Positions 49,298 through 55,774 of a DNA stretch of 55,774 bases are shown piece after piece (within the stretch, counting starts at the first letter, position 1; each line of letters opens with the position of its first letter). The stretch comes from Nitrospirota bacterium. Its GTDB lineage: Bacteria; Nitrospirota; Thermodesulfovibrionia; Thermodesulfovibrionales; JdFR-88. The DNA lies in contig JAJYJK010000011.1 in the NCBI GenBank assembly GCA_021789555.1, forward strand, positions 1 through 55,774. The letters are read 5' to 3'. The notes under the pieces were generated by a model. That model had not been told where the DNA came from, searched no databases, and saw nothing but the letters and a program-made list of their open reading frames with translations. Both the position numbers and the translations under genes were made by a program.

Positions 49298-50758
49298 CTA
49301 CCGGGCCGCTTCCTTTCTTTTGGCCATGAAGGAGAGAAACTCCCTGCCCTCCCTCGCCCGCCGCTTAAAGACCTCGCGGTCCGACAGCATCTCTTTCAAA
49401 ATCCTCAGCACCGGGCGCGGCCTGAAATAGAAGCGCCTGTAAAAGCGCTCGACCGCCTCGAATATCTCCTCCTTCGGGAGGTGCGGATAGGAGAGGACCG
49501 CGGTCTGGATTCCACCCTTTACAAGTTCCTTTTGCCCCTCTGGTTTATCCTGCCCCCGGTCTAATTCCTCCCGCGCGGTCTCAAGCCACCCCTCCTTCAC
49601 TGCCTGCCTGTAAAGCTCCGTCCCCGGGTAAGGCGCGGGCAGCGAGACCTGGATGCTATAGGGATCGATCCATTTCGCAAAACGGATGGTCTCCTCAATC
49701 GTCCCGGCGGTCTCGCCGGGAAGCCCCATTATGAAACAGGCATGGATAAGTATGCCAAGCTCCTTGCAGGCCCTGACAAATTTTTTGGCCCCCTCCACGG
49801 TGATCCCCTTTTTGATGTTGTCAAGTATCCGCTGGTTGCCGGACTCGAAGCCGACAACAAGAAGCCGCAGGCCGTTTTCCTTGAGGACTTTCAACGTCTC
49901 GTAGGACACGTTCGCCCTGGCCGTCGCGGACCATTTCAGCCCCAGTGGGCCTATCAATTTCGCAAGCCCGGCGGCCCGTGAAGGGTTGCCCGTGAACGTA
50001 TCGTCATCAAAGTAATATTCCTTCACCTGCGGGAAGAGGCTTTTGGCGCGGCTCATCTCCGCATAAACATTTTCAGGGCTTCGGGTCCGGTAGGCCCTGC
50101 CGCCTATTGTCTGGGGCCAGAGGCAAAACGCGCAACGGGCCAGGCAGCCGCGCGCCGTGTATATCGCCATATAGGGATGGTCCAGGTACCCGTCATAGTA
50201 GTTCTCTATCTTCAGGTCGCGGGCATAGATATCGGTGACAAAAGGCAGGGCGTCCAGATCGGTTATCAGGGGGCGGTCCGGCGTGCGGACAAGTTTCCCG
50301 TCCTGGAGGTATGCCACCCCGCTGACTTCTCTGAAATCCCTTCCCTCCGCTATCTCGGCGATCGTGTAATCGAACTCCCCCGTGCAGACGAAATCGATGG
50401 AATCCGAGCTTTGAAGGGTCTCAAGCGGAAGGGTCATCGCGTGGGGCCCGACAAAACCGACCAAAATGCCGGGATAGGCCTCCTTGAATTTTTGGGCCAC
50501 GGCGCAGTCGTTCCTGATAGTAGGAGTACTGGTGTGTATAACGGCCATGTGAAACCCCTTGCCGGCCCGGACCACCTCTTCAATTCCCATATCGGCGGGG
50601 GGCGCATCGACAAGCAGGCTTTCCTTCACGAGCCCGGCGGCATAGGCCAGCCATGCCGGATACCAGAAAGAGCGGATTTCCCGCCTTGCCTGATAACGGG
50701 CTCCGGCCCCTCCGTCAAAACCCATGAAGGAGGGCGGGTTCAGGAAAAGGACTCGCAT
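49298..50758 (-). CDS. hpnJ: B12-binding radical SAM enzyme HpnJ
   Basis: 486 aa. N-terminal cobalamin-binding Rossmann-type domain (about 1-150), then radical SAM with CLARCAFC (Cys205, Cys209, Cys212), YYFDDDTFTGN and GFESGNQRIL; C-terminal helical region. HpnJ turns glucosaminyl-bacteriohopanetetrol into the cyclitol ether by ring contraction. Family MRVLFLNPPSF start confirmed by GAGAAGGGAAG upstream. A 26-codon frame overlaps its start, see 50740-50820. Confidence 0.94.
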   Translation of the reverse strand: MRVLFLNPPSFMGFDGGAGARYQARREIRSFWYPAWLAYAAGLVKESLLVDAPPADMGIEEVVRAGKGFHMAVIHTSTPTIRNDCAVAQKFKEAYPGILVGFVGPHAMTLPLETLQSSDSIDFVCTGEFDYTIAEIAEGRDFREVSGVAYLQDGKLVRTPDRPLITDLDALPFVTDIYARDLKIENYYDGYLDHPYMAIYTARGCLARCAFCLWPQTIGGRAYRTRSPENVYAEMSRAKSLFPQVKEYYFDDDTFTGNPSRAAGLAKLIGPLGLKWSATARANVSYETLKVLKENGLRLLVVGFESGNQRILDNIKKGITVEGAKKFVRACKELGILIHACFIMGLPGETAGTIEETIRFAKWIDPYSIQVSLPAPYPGTELYRQAVKEGWLETAREELDRGQDKPEGQKELVKGGIQTAVLSYPHLPKEEIFEAVERFYRRFYFRPRPVLRILKEMLSDREVFKRRAREGREFLSFMAKRKEAAR

Positions 50759-50820
50759 CTTCCCTTCTCTTCAAAGCCTCTCGGACTGTCTTTCTTATCG
50801 ACTGTTATGGTGCGCTGCAT
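50740..50820 (-). CDS. Possible 26-aa leader peptide overlapping the hpnJ start
   Basis: ATG at 50818-50820 with AGAGG about 7 nt upstream; reads MQRTITVDKK then DSPRGFEEKGRCESFS and stops inside hpnJ in another frame. It covers the hpnJ Shine-Dalgarno, so its translation could gate hpnJ. No homology known to me; may be chance. Confidence 0.3.
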   Translation of the reverse strand: MQRTITVDKKDSPRGFEEKGRCESFS

Positions 50821-50882
50821 ACCGGACCTCTTTATAGGAATTGCTTTTTTACCCGCTTAAACGGACAAAGACCAGACCAAAA

Positions 50883-50910
50883 AGCATACCACACTATATC
50901 ACGAAAACAA
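50883..50910 (-). promoter_or_regulatory. Predicted promoter of hpnJ-hpnK
   Basis: Minus strand TTGTTT (50905-50910), 16-bp spacer, TATGCT (50883-50888). Gives a leader of about 115 nt to the hpnJ ATG, which includes the small overlapping frame. Confidence 0.4.
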
Positions 50911-50924
50911 AAGGATTCAAAAGG

Positions 50925-51284
50925 CTATTTCCATTTATGGCTCTTCTTGAGATACAGCCAAAGATTCACGCCAATCAGAAGGACAGTGGCAATAAATATG
51001 AACGTCCCGGACACGTCGAGGTATACGATCTTGTGGACGTAATGGGAGATGAAGGAGCCGGCATATGCCCCACCGGACGCCCCTTTCTCCCGCAGGGCGT
51101 ATTCAAGAGTGGTAAAAGGACAGTACCAGCCAAAAACCTGAATGACAAGCGCGAAGAGGAGCCCCGAGACGTGCAAAATACCCACAGCCGCGTATCTCCT
51201 CCCCCAGTACGCGCCGACAAAAAGAAAAATGATCCACAAAAGATGGATAAAAACCACGACATCGGCCAGGAAAATATAAGGCAT
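50925..51284 (-). CDS. DUF2784 small membrane protein
   Basis: 119 aa, four TM helices. DUF2784 hallmarks: ADVVVFIHLLWIIFLFVG, WYCPFTTLEYALREK, FISHYVHKIVYLDVSGTFIF. Function unknown; often single genes in Proteobacteria. Precedes hpnJ in the same direction by 166 nt, so it may not belong to that operon. Confidence 0.88.
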   Translation of the reverse strand: MPYIFLADVVVFIHLLWIIFLFVGAYWGRRYAAVGILHVSGLLFALVIQVFGWYCPFTTLEYALREKGASGGAYAGSFISHYVHKIVYLDVSGTFIFIATVLLIGVNLWLYLKKSHKWK

Positions 51285-51286
51285 TT

Positions 51287-51322
51287 ACCCTCTCCCAACC
51301 CTCTCCCTGAGGGAGAGGGTTT
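51287..51322. repeat. Palindromic repeat, type A (inverted orientation)
   Basis: CCCTCTCCCAACCCTCTCCC-TGA-GGGAGAGGG; same orientation as the 23268 copy. Located between the divergent DUF2784 and Smr genes. Confidence 0.8.
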
Positions 51323-51371
51323 CGCAAAAAGCTACAAGATAACAATCAGGCTTTTTGATAAACTCTCCATT

Positions 51372-51668
51372 ATGGGCGAAGAAGAAAATATGGATGAGAC
51401 CCGGCCGGTCCGGATCCCGATAGACGGGGTGCTCGACCTTCACACCTTCGATCCGCGCGAAGTCGGGGAGCTGCTGCCCGAATACATCCGCTCATGCCGC
51501 GAGCGCGGGATTTTCGAGGTCCGCGTAATCCACGGAAAGGGGACCGGGGCACTCAGGGAAAAAGTCCATTTCATCCTCAGGCAGCTGGCGGAAGTCTCCT
51601 CGTTCCGGCTCGCCGATGAAGGGGCGGGCGGCTGGGGCGCGACGATTGTTTACCTAAAGCGTCCCTGA
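51372..51668 (+). CDS. Stand-alone Smr-domain protein
   Basis: 98 aa from ATG 51372; the long upstream frame to 50841 crosses a repeat and an opposite gene and is not credible. Smr fold: VLDLHTFDPREVGELLPEYI and VRVIHGKGTGALREKVHFIL (LDLH and HGKGTG motifs). Smr domains nick nucleic acids or cleave RNA at stalled ribosomes; in stand-alone proteins the target is unknown. The end overlaps the convergent DUF2147 gene by 15 nt. Confidence 0.87.
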   Translation: MGEEENMDETRPVRIPIDGVLDLHTFDPREVGELLPEYIRSCRERGIFEVRVIHGKGTGALREKVHFILRQLAEVSSFRLADEGAGGWGATIVYLKRP

Positions 51669-52154
51669 TCTTTCCACCCTCTTCCAGGTCTCCGTCCTGC
51701 CAAACAGGGAGATCCCCAGATAACCCCTCAGCTTCAGGGCATCCGGGGACGCGAGCCTGATTGTGCAACTGTATGTATCTCCGCTATCGGGGTCGTAAAC
51801 CCTGCCCTTCCAGAAATCCCCGCTGATGTAGGCGGCGTGTATTATCACCAGCCCCAGTATCGGCTGTCCCCTCAAGCGCCGGTCAGGGTTTTTGTCGTCA
51901 ACAGCCGGGCGGCCGTCATCTCCGTTTGGCTCCTTGAGCCAGGCCAGCTTTCCCAAAAACTCCCCGCCGTCTCTGTATATCGCCACCTGCGCGTCCCCCT
52001 TCCCGGTAAGCCAGGTGCCCACAATCGCATCCGCGCCGGGCGCAAAGGTTTGCACCGGTTGCGGCCCCCCGCCCCACGCGCCAGAGGGGGAAAAAACAAG
52101 CAAGAAAAGCAGAAGGGCGGCCCCCGGAGCAGCAGTTTCGAAACGAACAAGCAT
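51654..52154 (-). CDS. DUF2147 secreted protein
   Basis: 166 aa from ATG 52154, which begins a signal peptide (LVRFETAAPGAALLLFLLVF, then SPSGAWG). The body is a DUF2147 beta-barrel: DAIVGTWLTGKGDAQVAIY, DDKNPDRRLRGQPILGL, WKGRVYDPDSGDTYSC, LKLRGYLGISLFGRTETWKR. Family function unknown; periplasmic. Confidence 0.9.
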   Translation of the reverse strand: MLVRFETAAPGAALLLFLLVFSPSGAWGGGPQPVQTFAPGADAIVGTWLTGKGDAQVAIYRDGGEFLGKLAWLKEPNGDDGRPAVDDKNPDRRLRGQPILGLVIIHAAYISGDFWKGRVYDPDSGDTYSCTIRLASPDALKLRGYLGISLFGRTETWKRVERSGTL

Positions 52155-52292
52155 AACGGACTTTATTATAACATCGCCAACCGCAAGGATTATGAACCCC
52201 CCCGCTCCCAAGCCGCTCTGGCACGCCCCCCCATCCCATCCCAGCGAAGTTTGGCTAAAGGCAGTCTTTATCCGCCGTTAGGGTTTGGAGCG

Positions 52293-52356
52293 AAACCCCA
52301 CCCACCCCCGTCCCTCCCGGGAGGGGATTAAGAGGTGGGTTAGGGTGGGCGGGTTT
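52293..52356. repeat. Palindromic repeat, type B (full-length)
   Basis: AAACCCCACCCACCCCC outer arm, CCCTCCC-GGGAGGG centre, GGATTAAGAGGTGGG, closing GGGTGGGCGGGTTT. The whole 64 bp can fold as one long hairpin. Placed 7 nt past the 3' end of the small GHAH protein gene, so it probably also terminates it. Confidence 0.8.
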
Positions 52357-52363
52357 AATAAAT

Positions 52364-52687
52364 TTAGTCCGCCACGTTCCTGCACTCTTCCAGAAACGGG
52401 TCGAACTCCCTCACGACCCCCACCTCCCACGTCCCTGGCGGCAGCGGCAGGGGCAGGTGTTCTTCATGGGTTACTTCAGCCGGACCGGTCACCTTCAGAT
52501 AGAGGACCCCATGCTGCTCGTACACCTCGATTTCGCCACCGGCCACGTGAGCATGTCCCGTGGCCTCGCCCCTGGCTATCACGAAGCGCCCCCCGGCAGG
52601 CCCCAGTTTCCTGGCGGCCTCCGGTATCTCGGATTTGAAGAAAAAGACGTCTCCCTGCACAATCAGGTCAGTTTCGCGGGGTTCCAT
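52364..52687 (-). CDS. Small conserved GHAH/HEEH protein, partner of the DUF6745-like protein
   Basis: 107 aa from ATG 52687, with AGGAGGG upstream. QGDVFFFKS, RFVIARGEATGHAHVAGGE, YLKVTGPAEVTHEEH and LPLPPGTWEVGVVREFDPF form an all-beta protein with two His motifs (GHAH, HEEH) that could bind a metal. I recall very similar small proteins in many bacteria, often beside DUF6745 proteins, with no known function. It overlaps the upstream partner by 25 nt, implying coupled translation. Confidence 0.82.
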   Translation of the reverse strand: MEPRETDLIVQGDVFFFKSEIPEAARKLGPAGGRFVIARGEATGHAHVAGGEIEVYEQHGVLYLKVTGPAEVTHEEHLPLPLPPGTWEVGVVREFDPFLEECRNVAD

Positions 52688-53748
52688 TCGCGCCCTCCTA
52701 TACGCCAACTCAGGGCCTCCCGGCAGGTCTTTATGTCGGGCGGAACACCCTCCAGGTGATAGACCCCCAGGCTTGGATTTCTCATCTTCAGGTATTTTGC
52801 TCTTGTCGCCATGCCGGGCAGCGGAAGCTCCAAAAGCTCATACCCGTTCCATCTGTCAACAGTCTGCGCGTTTAATTCCCGGCAGACCCGCTCAATGCCG
52901 ATCTTGCGTACGATCTCGCGCCGCTGCTCCGCGTTCGTCGTCTTAAGCAGGAGGGCGGGATCGAGTTTCCGCCCCGGAGTGGTGATGATATTCTCATCGA
53001 TTGGTATGCCGTTCAGGAAATAGAAGCGGCAGCCGTCACGCCACTCGACAGCCGCCCCGTCATGGTTGTCGAGCTCGCCCGCTTCGTTTCTGCGGACCGC
53101 CGCGGGCCTCCTGGCAAGCACCGCAAGCCCATCCAGGAGCACGGACATGAATGCCCCGGCCTTTACCTGCTCCAGAAGCAGCTCCAGCGCGGGGTGGCGC
53201 ACAACGCCAATCCGCCGCCAGAAGTCATAATAGCAGTACCAGTCGGCCAGCCAGGCAAGCCCCCAGGAGGAAAAATCCTCAAAACAGGGTCCCACCCGCC
53301 CCCTTATCTGTCTCGATACCCTCGACCAGACCTGAAGTTTCACCGGCGCCCCGACACGCGAGCAAATCTCAAATTCCACCCGGTACCTGAGGTCCCCTTC
53401 CACCCGGCTTGTGACCGCCCGGTCCGCATCGGACCAGACGAGGGCCCCCATCTTCTGCCTTATGGTTTGTTCAACTGATGACAAGGATTTCACGGCGGGC
53501 TGCCGGGCGGAAGACCGGGCCCTGCCGGCGGGCGAGGCCTTGACCGCGCGCTGGCAGCCCATCGGCGAGTCCGCGATGATCACCTCCGGGCAGGCAAGCC
53601 CCGAGACCTTATACCAGAAATTTACGGCCTCCCCGGCTGCGGAGACATCCATGGCGTCACCCGCCAAAAGGGCCTCCCAAACCCAGTAATCCGCGCATTC
53701 GATAAGCAGTCTTTCCTGATCGGCTGATAAATTCCCAAGCTTTTTCAT
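52663..53748 (-). CDS. DUF6745-like protein of unknown function
   Basis: 361 aa, no TM or signal peptide. Recognisable blocks: FWYKVSGLACPEVIIADSPMGCQRAV near the N-terminus (split: FWYKVSGLACP, IIADSPMG), a Trp/Tyr-rich centre (LAWLADWYCYYDFWRRIGV), then DGAAVEWRDGCRFYFLNGIPI, and C-terminal MRNPSLGVYHLEGVPPDIKT with CREALSWRIG. This block order matches what I remember of DUF6745 proteins. No enzymatic motif. Its stop lies 25 nt inside the downstream small gene, forming a two-gene module. Role unknown; an immunity, sensing or scaffold role has no evidence. Confidence 0.8.
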   Translation of the reverse strand: MKKLGNLSADQERLLIECADYWVWEALLAGDAMDVSAAGEAVNFWYKVSGLACPEVIIADSPMGCQRAVKASPAGRARSSARQPAVKSLSSVEQTIRQKMGALVWSDADRAVTSRVEGDLRYRVEFEICSRVGAPVKLQVWSRVSRQIRGRVGPCFEDFSSWGLAWLADWYCYYDFWRRIGVVRHPALELLLEQVKAGAFMSVLLDGLAVLARRPAAVRRNEAGELDNHDGAAVEWRDGCRFYFLNGIPIDENIITTPGRKLDPALLLKTTNAEQRREIVRKIGIERVCRELNAQTVDRWNGYELLELPLPGMATRAKYLKMRNPSLGVYHLEGVPPDIKTCREALSWRIGGREWNPAKLT

Positions 53749-54089
53749 CCTGAAAAACCTCTGGCAAACCGAAGAATACCCCTAGGGAAAATGGTTATTC
53801 GGACATCGCGGCTGCGGGAACAACATATATATCCCTTCTACCCAAAGCATATGTCATTTCTCCCCGAAAATAAAGAGGCGGCCGCCCTGGCCAGGCCCTC
53901 CAAAAAATACACTTGCACTTTTTAAAAAATACAACCGTGGGGCGAAAAAGTCAACAGTTTTTTAAAGATTCTCATAGGAATTGCCGATATGAATCATGGA
54001 ATGGACAAAACTGGAAGGGACATTCTATAATCCTGCGGTTTTTGGAAACTCTAAATAATCCCTTATTATTTAATGGAATCGGATCTCGT
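53749..54089. other. Intergenic spacer at the switch from GC-rich to AT-rich DNA
   Basis: 341 nt without a credible gene. Contains a CCCTAGGG palindrome near 53787, GGCGGCCGCC near 53880 and the predicted promoter at 54002-54031. Composition changes to AT-rich from about 53,900 on. No RNA motif recognised. Confidence 0.6.
54002..54031 (+). promoter_or_regulatory. Predicted promoter of the cellulose-synthase-like gene
   Basis: TGGACA (54002-54007), 18-bp spacer, perfect TATAAT (54026-54031). Transcription start about 54038, some 50 nt before the proposed TTG start. Confidence 0.5.
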
Positions 54090-55774
54090 TTGGAAAAGAC
54101 GCGAAAAGCATTAGCAATTTTGTCCGTAGCCGTTTCATCTTACTATCTGTTCTGGAGATCCGGGACGTTAAATCCGCATGCCGTCCTGTTTTCGGCCATT
54201 CTCTATGGGGCGGAGATTTATGGGTTCTTATCCTTATTAGTATTTTATTTTATGGTATGGAGGCCGACCGACAGGCAATCCATCCCTCCTGAAAATGGGC
54301 TCAGCGTGGATGTATTCATCCCGACATTGAATGAAGACGTTTCCCTGCTTAGAAAAACGGTCCTGGGCTGTAAAAAAATGGAATATCCCCACAGGACCAT
54401 TCTGCTTGACGATGGCAACCGGCCGGAGGTTAAGACCCTCTGCGATGAGCTGAAATGCGTCTACCTGGCCAGAATAACGCATCCTGATGCCAAGGCTGGC
54501 AACCTGAACTTCGGCCTGACACACTCAAACGCGGATTTCATAGCCATTTTCGACGCGGACCATGTACCGCAGCCGGATTTTCTTACTAAGCTGCTTGGTT
54601 ATTTCAAAGACGAAAAAGTGGCCTTTGTTCAAACCCCGCAGGATTATTACAACCTGGATTCATTTCAACATACAAGGAAAAATCGGACTTGGACGGATCA
54701 ATCCATTTTTTATTCTCTCATATTGCCAGGCAGAGATCGCTGGAACGCGGCCTTTTTCTGCGGCAGCTGCGCCGTTTTGCGGAGAAAGGCACTGGATGAT
54801 ATAGGCGGTTTTGCTACAGAGACCGTAACTGAAGACATGCACACATCGATAAAGCTGCATGCAAAAGGCTGGAAATCGGTCTATCACAGGGAAAGCCTCG
54901 CCTATGGATTGGCCGCGCAGGAACTTAGGCCATTTCATAATCAATGGCTTAGATGGGGTATAGGCACCATGCAGGTATTTGTGAAAGACAATCCTCTTTT
55001 TATAAAAGGCCTCACGCTGCCGCAACGGATTTGCTATATGTCGACAATAACTTTTTACTTAGATGGTTTTCAGAAATTTATTTATTATATTTCTCCGGCA
55101 ATAGTACTTTTTACAGGGGTCTTCCCGATAATGACAAACAATCTTGGTTTAATGATCAGGTTTGTGCCACATCTTGGTTTGTCGCTGCTGGCTTATGAAG
55201 AAATGTCGCAGGGCTATGGCAAAATTTTTCTTATAGAGCAACATAACATGACAAGGTTTTATGTTTTTATGAAATCTACATTGGGCCTTTTAAAGAAAAA
55301 AATCGCGTTCAGTGTTACTCCGAAATCAGGTTCGGAAGCAGTGAGTCCAAAATCGCTCAAGCCACAGATATTTGTTCTGTCTGGCAATATTTTAGCTGTT
55401 TTATGGACCGTATCCTTTGCCCCTTACAAGCTGGCACAGAGCTTTGTGATAATCAATATCTTTTGGGCATTGTTTAATTCGGGGCTTGCCTTTCTTGTAA
55501 TTAAACATTCATTAAAGAAAATACAACGCAGGAAAGATTTCAGGTTCCCGGCCAAAATAGTCGCCCTTATCGACTCTGAAAACGAAAGCACCGCCCTTGC
55601 CATTGTGGAAGACATCCATGAAAAAGGCATTTCTTTGAATTCCTCTGCTCAACTGGACCCGAAGAAGAAAATAGAATTGACCTTGCTCTTTCCCCGCAAA
55701 CCTGTCAGCGTAAGCGGCAGGGTCCTCAATGCCGATAATTTTTCAACTGGAACAGTTTGCAGTTATTTTTACCG
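54090..55774 (+). CDS. BcsA-like cellulose synthase / beta-glycosyltransferase with PilZ domain, 3' truncated by window end
   Basis: Open from at least 54090 to the window edge (>560 codons). There is no ATG upstream of the TM region; TTG at 54090 is my choice, and the first ATG (54252) would remove two TM helices. GT2 core: FIPTLNEDVSLLRKT, LLDDGNRPEVK, FDADHVPQPDF (DxD), VTEDMHTSIKLH (TED), NQWLRWGIGTMQ (QxxRW). TM helices flank the core. Near the end a PilZ domain begins (QRRKDFRFPAK, RxxxR motif), so activity is probably c-di-GMP-controlled. The second PilZ motif is DIHEKG rather than DxSxxG. AT-rich compared with the core. Makes an exopolysaccharide; whether cellulose is uncertain. Confidence 0.9.
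   Translation, partial: MEKTRKALAILSVAVSSYYLFWRSGTLNPHAVLFSAILYGAEIYGFLSLLVFYFMVWRPTDRQSIPPENGLSVDVFIPTLNEDVSLLRKTVLGCKKMEYPHRTILLDDGNRPEVKTLCDELKCVYLARITHPDAKAGNLNFGLTHSNADFIAIFDADHVPQPDFLTKLLGYFKDEKVAFVQTPQDYYNLDSFQHTRKNRTWTDQSIFYSLILPGRDRWNAAFFCGSCAVLRRKALDDIGGFATETVTEDMHTSIKLHAKGWKSVYHRESLAYGLAAQELRPFHNQWLRWGIGTMQVFVKDNPLFIKGLTLPQRICYMSTITFYLDGFQKFIYYISPAIVLFTGVFPIMTNNLGLMIRFVPHLGLSLLAYEEMSQGYGKIFLIEQHNMTRFYVFMKSTLGLLKKKIAFSVTPKSGSEAVSPKSLKPQIFVLSGNILAVLWTVSFAPYKLAQSFVIINIFWALFNSGLAFLVIKHSLKKIQRRKDFRFPAKIVALIDSENESTALAIVEDIHEKGISLNSSAQLDPKKKIELTLLFPRKPVSVSGRVLNADNFSTGTVCSYFY

Noticed and set aside
50841-51371. Long start for the Smr-domain protein
   Set aside because: The extension is antisense to the DUF2784 gene and crosses a type A repeat; the domain begins after ATG 51372.
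17698-52356. Repeated palindromes as a CRISPR array or attachment sites
   Set aside because: Copies are single, widely separated, and lack regular spacers or cas genes; they fit REP-like elements.

Overview
The window looks like a chromosomal segment of a Gram-negative, probably anaerobic bacterium. The signs are a hopanoid gene cluster, a membrane-anchored multihaem cytochrome c, a haem-binding (CXXCH) histidine kinase carrying a 'two-CW' cysteine tail, a type IV prepilin peptidase, and mreBCD-mrdA-rodA. This mix is most typical of Nitrospirota (Thermodesulfovibrionia-like) or Desulfobacterota. I lean to Nitrospirota with low confidence, because no rRNA or other phylogenetic marker was compared. 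Positions 2.9-53.7 kb are GC-rich and densely packed. The first 2.8 kb and the last 1.7 kb are visibly AT-richer.

Layout. (1) 0-2.9 kb, AT-rich: a haem-sensing histidine kinase, an IS30 transposase remnant, an apparently frameshifted uspA, then tRNA-Ser(UGA). (2) 2.9-6.1 kb, minus strand: tig-clpP-clpX, a protein folding and proteolysis operon. (3) 6.2-12 kb: a small membrane protein (+), then on the minus strand rimP-nusA, a coiled-coil protein, pilD and a PAS histidine kinase, with an attenuator-like hairpin in front of rimP and a LolA-like lipoprotein carrier upstream. (4) 12-17.7 kb: cold-shock gene with a structured leader, lytic transglycosylase, nadA, a SRPBCC protein, a CZB-type chemoreceptor and a SpoU/TrmH rRNA methylase. 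(5) 17.8-27.2 kb: dnaE-accA (-), miaA, a bacterioferritin-like protein, a CBM48 protein, ychF, a palindromic structured element, and a phosphoribosyltransferase-hydrolase fusion. (6) 27.3-32.6 kb (-): multihaem cytochrome, mutS2, a GGQ release-factor-like protein, a GroES-like protein. (7) 32.7-38.5 kb (+): RDD protein, mreB-mreC-mreD-mrdA-rodA (rod-shape elongasome), tRNA-Met. (8) 38.5-50.9 kb: soluble histidine kinase, then the hopanoid cluster hpnI, hpnG, a CruF-like membrane protein, hpnH, a DUF116 protein, hpnA, squalene-hopene cyclase, a half-size EamA transporter, hpnK and hpnJ. (9) 50.9-53.7 kb: small uncharacterised proteins, including a DUF6745-type two-gene module. (10) 54.1 kb to the end: a truncated BcsA-like glycosyltransferase with a PilZ domain.

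How the genes work together. The cluster cyclises squalene (Shc), adds adenosine (HpnH), removes adenine (HpnG), then glycosylates (HpnI), deacetylates (HpnK) and rearranges (HpnJ) the side chain. The predicted end product is a bacteriohopanetetrol cyclitol ether. The squalene-synthesis genes hpnCDE are not in the window. Two extra members, DUF116 and the CruF-like protein, are locked into the same operon by overlaps of 4 bp or gaps of 3 bp.

Features that cut across genes. Several genes have a sigma70-like -10 box only 5-14 nt before the start codon and no Shine-Dalgarno, suggesting leaderless or near-leaderless mRNAs. Two related families of GC-rich palindromic repeats lie in the intergenic spaces. 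A 137-nt nested palindrome sits between ychF and the phosphoribosyltransferase gene. No CRISPR array, rRNA or intact insertion sequence was seen.
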